Of a stretch of DNA of 34,946 nucleotides, positions 33,322-34,946 are shown one piece after another. Made by a program: the position numbers and the translations under genes. Within the stretch, counting starts at the first letter, position 1. Each line of letters begins with the position of its first letter. Below the pieces are notes generated by a model. It saw nothing but the letters and a program-made list of their open reading frames with translations, was not told the DNA's origin and made no database searches. Location of the stretch: positions 1 to 34,946 of the forward strand of contig NZ_WMKZ01000039.1 in the NCBI RefSeq assembly GCF_019024285.1, read 5' to 3'. This DNA comes from Alkalihalobacterium elongatum (GTDB lineage Bacteria > Bacillota > Bacilli > Bacillales > Bacillaceae_F).

Positions 33322-33350
33322 ATTATACAAAATATTCGATAATTCGTCTA
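33322..33350 (-). promoter_or_regulatory. Promoter of the cobalamin operon
   Basis: TAGACG and a consensus TATAAT with a 17-bp spacer on the minus strand. The +1 would lie about 30 bp before the aptamer P1 stem. Confidence 0.55.
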
Positions 33351-33357
33351 TATAAAC

Positions 33358-33813
33358 TTAAACACTAGTTTCTAATTTAACTTTTTTTGCAAATTCTCTC
33401 CCAAAACCTTTGCACGTTTCTTCTTCACCATCTGGTCCTAGCTCTATTTTAAGTCCTGGCTGTACAATTTGACCATTTCTTTCTTCAATCATAGCTTCTA
33501 ATAAATCTACAGCACCACAAAAAATTTCATATGCAGTATCTCCAGACCCAAACACTGCAAATTGTTTATTTGTTAAGTCTAGCCCAGCCATTTCATCGTA
33601 CAAATCTAAAAATTCGTCAGGAAGTTCGCCATCTCCCCATGTATAGGCTCCTAAAATAATAGCATCAAATGCGTTTAACTGTTCAGCATCACAATCCATT
33701 ACCTCTAGCTTCGTCACATTCATACTCTCTTCTTGTAACCCCTCTTCAATTAAATCCGCAATTGCCTCTGTATTTCCTGACATACTAGCATACACAAGTA
33801 GAACTTCACTCAT
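33358..33813 (-). CDS. Flavodoxin
   Basis: 151 aa, normal short-chain flavodoxin size. The FMN phosphate loop is SMSGNTEAIA, the aromatic FMN-stacking loop is GAYTWGDGELP, and a second stretch AVFGSGDTAYEIFCGAVD also fits. It is an acidic cytosolic electron carrier that can replace ferredoxin when iron is limiting. The gene lies 28 bp after the propeller-like gene, with its own GAAAGGGG ribosome site, and shares its Fur-box promoter; this agrees with the ykuNOP flavodoxins of B. subtilis, which Fur represses. No terminator is visible before the riboswitch promoter. Confidence 0.92.
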   Translation of the reverse strand: MSEVLLVYASMSGNTEAIADLIEEGLQEESMNVTKLEVMDCDAEQLNAFDAIILGAYTWGDGELPDEFLDLYDEMAGLDLTNKQFAVFGSGDTAYEIFCGAVDLLEAMIEERNGQIVQPGLKIELGPDGEEETCKGFGREFAKKVKLETSV

Positions 33814-33841
33814 TTTAACATTCCCCTTTCAATCTATTAAT

Positions 33842-34777
33842 TTAGGATAAATTACTATTATTGTTGGCTGTTTTGTTGTTCGGGTAATATGCTTGAGTAG
33901 AATGCTTTAATTCATAATGACCTGCTACAACATAATCTTGTTGATCATTTGCAATTCTCCAACCGTGCCCCTTAACGACATTACAAGGAACAATAATATT
34001 TTGTTCTAAATAAACTCGTGAAACTGTGGCGTTACCTTCTTTGTCCTGTGATGATGTTGCAAAAATAAATCCGTCATCTTCTGACACATCTAAAAAACTC
34101 GCCTGCATGCTAACTTGATTTACGGAATTCCAAAAATACTCATCATGACTCTTAGGGAGGGAACAAGATTGAATTTTTCCTTTTGAACCTTTACATGTCC
34201 CCCCAGCAGCTAATAGCTGATTTTCATGAACAATTAAGCATGAAACCATAAAATCATTTTCCCTTTTGATCCAAGACATCGTTAAATTATTTAGATCTAG
34301 TTTCCAAACCCCTCCATATTGTCGATGAATTTTCGTACCAATAAATAAGGAATGCCCTGACAAACATAATGAGCGTATAGCTGGCGAATTTCTTCTTAAT
34401 TTCTCAAATGGAGTAATTGAACTCCAATTTAAGCCAAAATCATATGAAAAATATAAACAGTTATTTCCATGAGTAATGACCATACCATAAGTGCTACCAA
34501 CTACACTCCAAATCGTTGAGGTTGTTGGTAAGGACTTATGACTCCATGTGTTTCCACCATCACTACTTCGAAGAAACACCCCTTTTTCACCAACTCCATA
34601 CAGCAGTGAACCGACCTTTGTAAGCTTTACTATCCGAAAGGGAAAAGAAAAAAGTTTTGTTAAATAAAGACCTTTCATTCGGAAAATTCCTTCTCTTTCA
34701 ATTGCAACTATGTACTTTCCGTTTTTCTCCTTACAAACAGCAGTAGCTCCTTGGACAGCGCTATTCATCATGTTCAT
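33842..34777 (-). CDS. Asp-box (BNR/sialidase-like) beta-propeller protein of unknown function
   Basis: 311 aa from the ATG at 34777, with a GGAGGAATT site 4-9 nt upstream; in-frame codons up to 34819 lie within the ribosome site or the operator. Two Asp-box motifs, SSDGGNTW and SYDFGLNW, and repeated short hydrophobic/aromatic blades (about 40-45 residues apart) indicate a beta-propeller like those of sialidases and the photosystem assembly factor Ycf48. There is no signal peptide, so it is probably cytosolic. No sialidase catalytic set (Arg triad) is seen. It is the first gene after a double Fur box, so it should be made when iron is scarce, together with flavodoxin. The molecular role is unknown. 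Confidence 0.75.
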   Translation of the reverse strand: MNMMNSAVQGATAVCKEKNGKYIVAIEREGIFRMKGLYLTKLFSFPFRIVKLTKVGSLLYGVGEKGVFLRSSDGGNTWSHKSLPTTSTIWSVVGSTYGMVITHGNNCLYFSYDFGLNWSSITPFEKLRRNSPAIRSLCLSGHSLFIGTKIHRQYGGVWKLDLNNLTMSWIKRENDFMVSCLIVHENQLLAAGGTCKGSKGKIQSCSLPKSHDEYFWNSVNQVSMQASFLDVSEDDGFIFATSSQDKEGNATVSRVYLEQNIIVPCNVVKGHGWRIANDQQDYVVAGHYELKHSTQAYYPNNKTANNNSNLS

Positions 34778-34801
34778 AGCAATTCCTCCAACGGTATTAA
34801 T

Positions 34802-34853
34802 AATGAAAATCATTTTCACTTATATAATAAGTGAAAATGATTTTCATTGTCAA
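34802..34853 (-). promoter_or_regulatory. Promoter embedded in a perfect palindrome of two Fur boxes
   Basis: Two 15-bp Fur boxes in 7-1-7 form (TGAAAATCATTTTCA at 34804-34818 and TGAAAATGATTTTCA at 34832-34846) are arranged as a perfect 22-bp inverted repeat (34802-34823 and 34827-34848). The minus-strand promoter TTGACA (34848-34853), 18-bp spacer and TATTAT (34824-34829) lies so that one box fills the spacer. Repression by Fe-Fur is expected. Confidence 0.85.
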
Positions 34854-34870
34854 CTAAATTTAAAAAAATC

Positions 34871-34946
34871 ATCGAGTAGGAGGATAATCATTAATTGATT
34901 ATCCGACCTCTCACACCACCGTACGTACGGATCCGTATACGGCGGT
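34871..34946 (-). mobile_element. 3' end of a group II intron (domains V and VI), partial
   Basis: Read on the minus strand, the sequence from 34946 to 34915 folds as a domain V hairpin (ACCGCCGTATACGG ... CCGTACGTACGGTGGT) with a CGC catalytic triad, typical of class IIC introns. It is followed by GTGAGAGG and a 9-bp domain VI hairpin (GGATAATCA/TGATTATCC, 34882-34904) and the intron end CTACTCGAT. A run of seven T follows (34862-34868), fitting the class IIC habit of inserting at intrinsic terminators. The reverse transcriptase and 5' part lie beyond the right edge. Confidence 0.75.

Overview
The window looks like chromosomal DNA of a low-GC, endospore-forming member of the Bacillaceae. Supporting signs are a gerA-type spore germinant receptor operon, a serine T-box in front of serA, strong Bacillus-type ribosome binding sites, and the order serA / fer / ypbB / recS-type recQ / ypbD / ypbE / ypbF, which I recall from Bacillus subtilis. 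An alkaliphilic or related soil lineage is only a guess. Nearly all genes lie on the minus strand. The plus-strand genes are a 76-codon orphan, the ferredoxin gene and serA.

Layout. (1) 1-1520: an ECF sigma factor and its membrane anti-sigma partner, with a likely autoregulated promoter. (2) 1543-5136: a PrmA-like methyltransferase followed by 5-oxoprolinase genes pxpB, pxpA and pxpC, closed by a terminator. (3) 5148-7702: an anchored protein of unknown function, two very small genes (a YhfH-type zinc-ribbon-like peptide and a 35-aa membrane peptide with a long 3' hairpin), a 145-bp nested palindromic element, and a 76-aa gene with a CcpA (cre) operator. The gene-free stretch 6688-7329 holds an orphan plus-strand terminator, the palindromic element and the cre promoter; 6688-6936 shows nothing else I can support. 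(4) 7695-12228: the ypbF-ypbE-ypbD-recQ-ypbB block and divergent ferredoxin. (5) 12315-17706: a LutR-like GntR regulator, a LysM-M14 peptidase, a T-box-controlled serA, and an M23-LysM peptidase. The stretch 13088-13394 holds a second copy of part of the palindromic element plus a terminator; 14478-15030 holds the T-box leader. (6) 17794-22762: the ger operon with a sigma-G-like promoter, and a VanW-domain protein. (7) 22841-33350: an eleven-gene cobalamin uptake and salvage operon under a cobalamin riboswitch; 32879-33357 is its leader. (8) 33358-34853: an Asp-box beta-propeller-like protein and a flavodoxin behind a perfect palindrome made of two Fur boxes. (9) 34871-34946: the 3' end (domains V and VI) of a group II intron, probably class IIC, running off the right edge.

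The genes work together most clearly in the cobalamin block. BtuF-BtuC-BtuD imports corrinoid, the CbiZ domain fused to BtuD cuts off the lower-ligand arm, CbiB, CobD, CobU, CobS and CobC rebuild the nucleotide loop, and PduO-type CobA adds the adenosyl ligand. Corrin-ring genes are absent here, so this is a salvage pathway. The less explained material is the set of RNA-level structures (a hairpin that hides the ypbF ribosome binding site, wobble-paired and multi-tier 3' hairpins, the dispersed palindrome), the degenerate CobU paralogue, and the iron-controlled propeller-flavodoxin pair. I found no CRISPR array, phage, tRNA, rRNA or complete insertion sequence.
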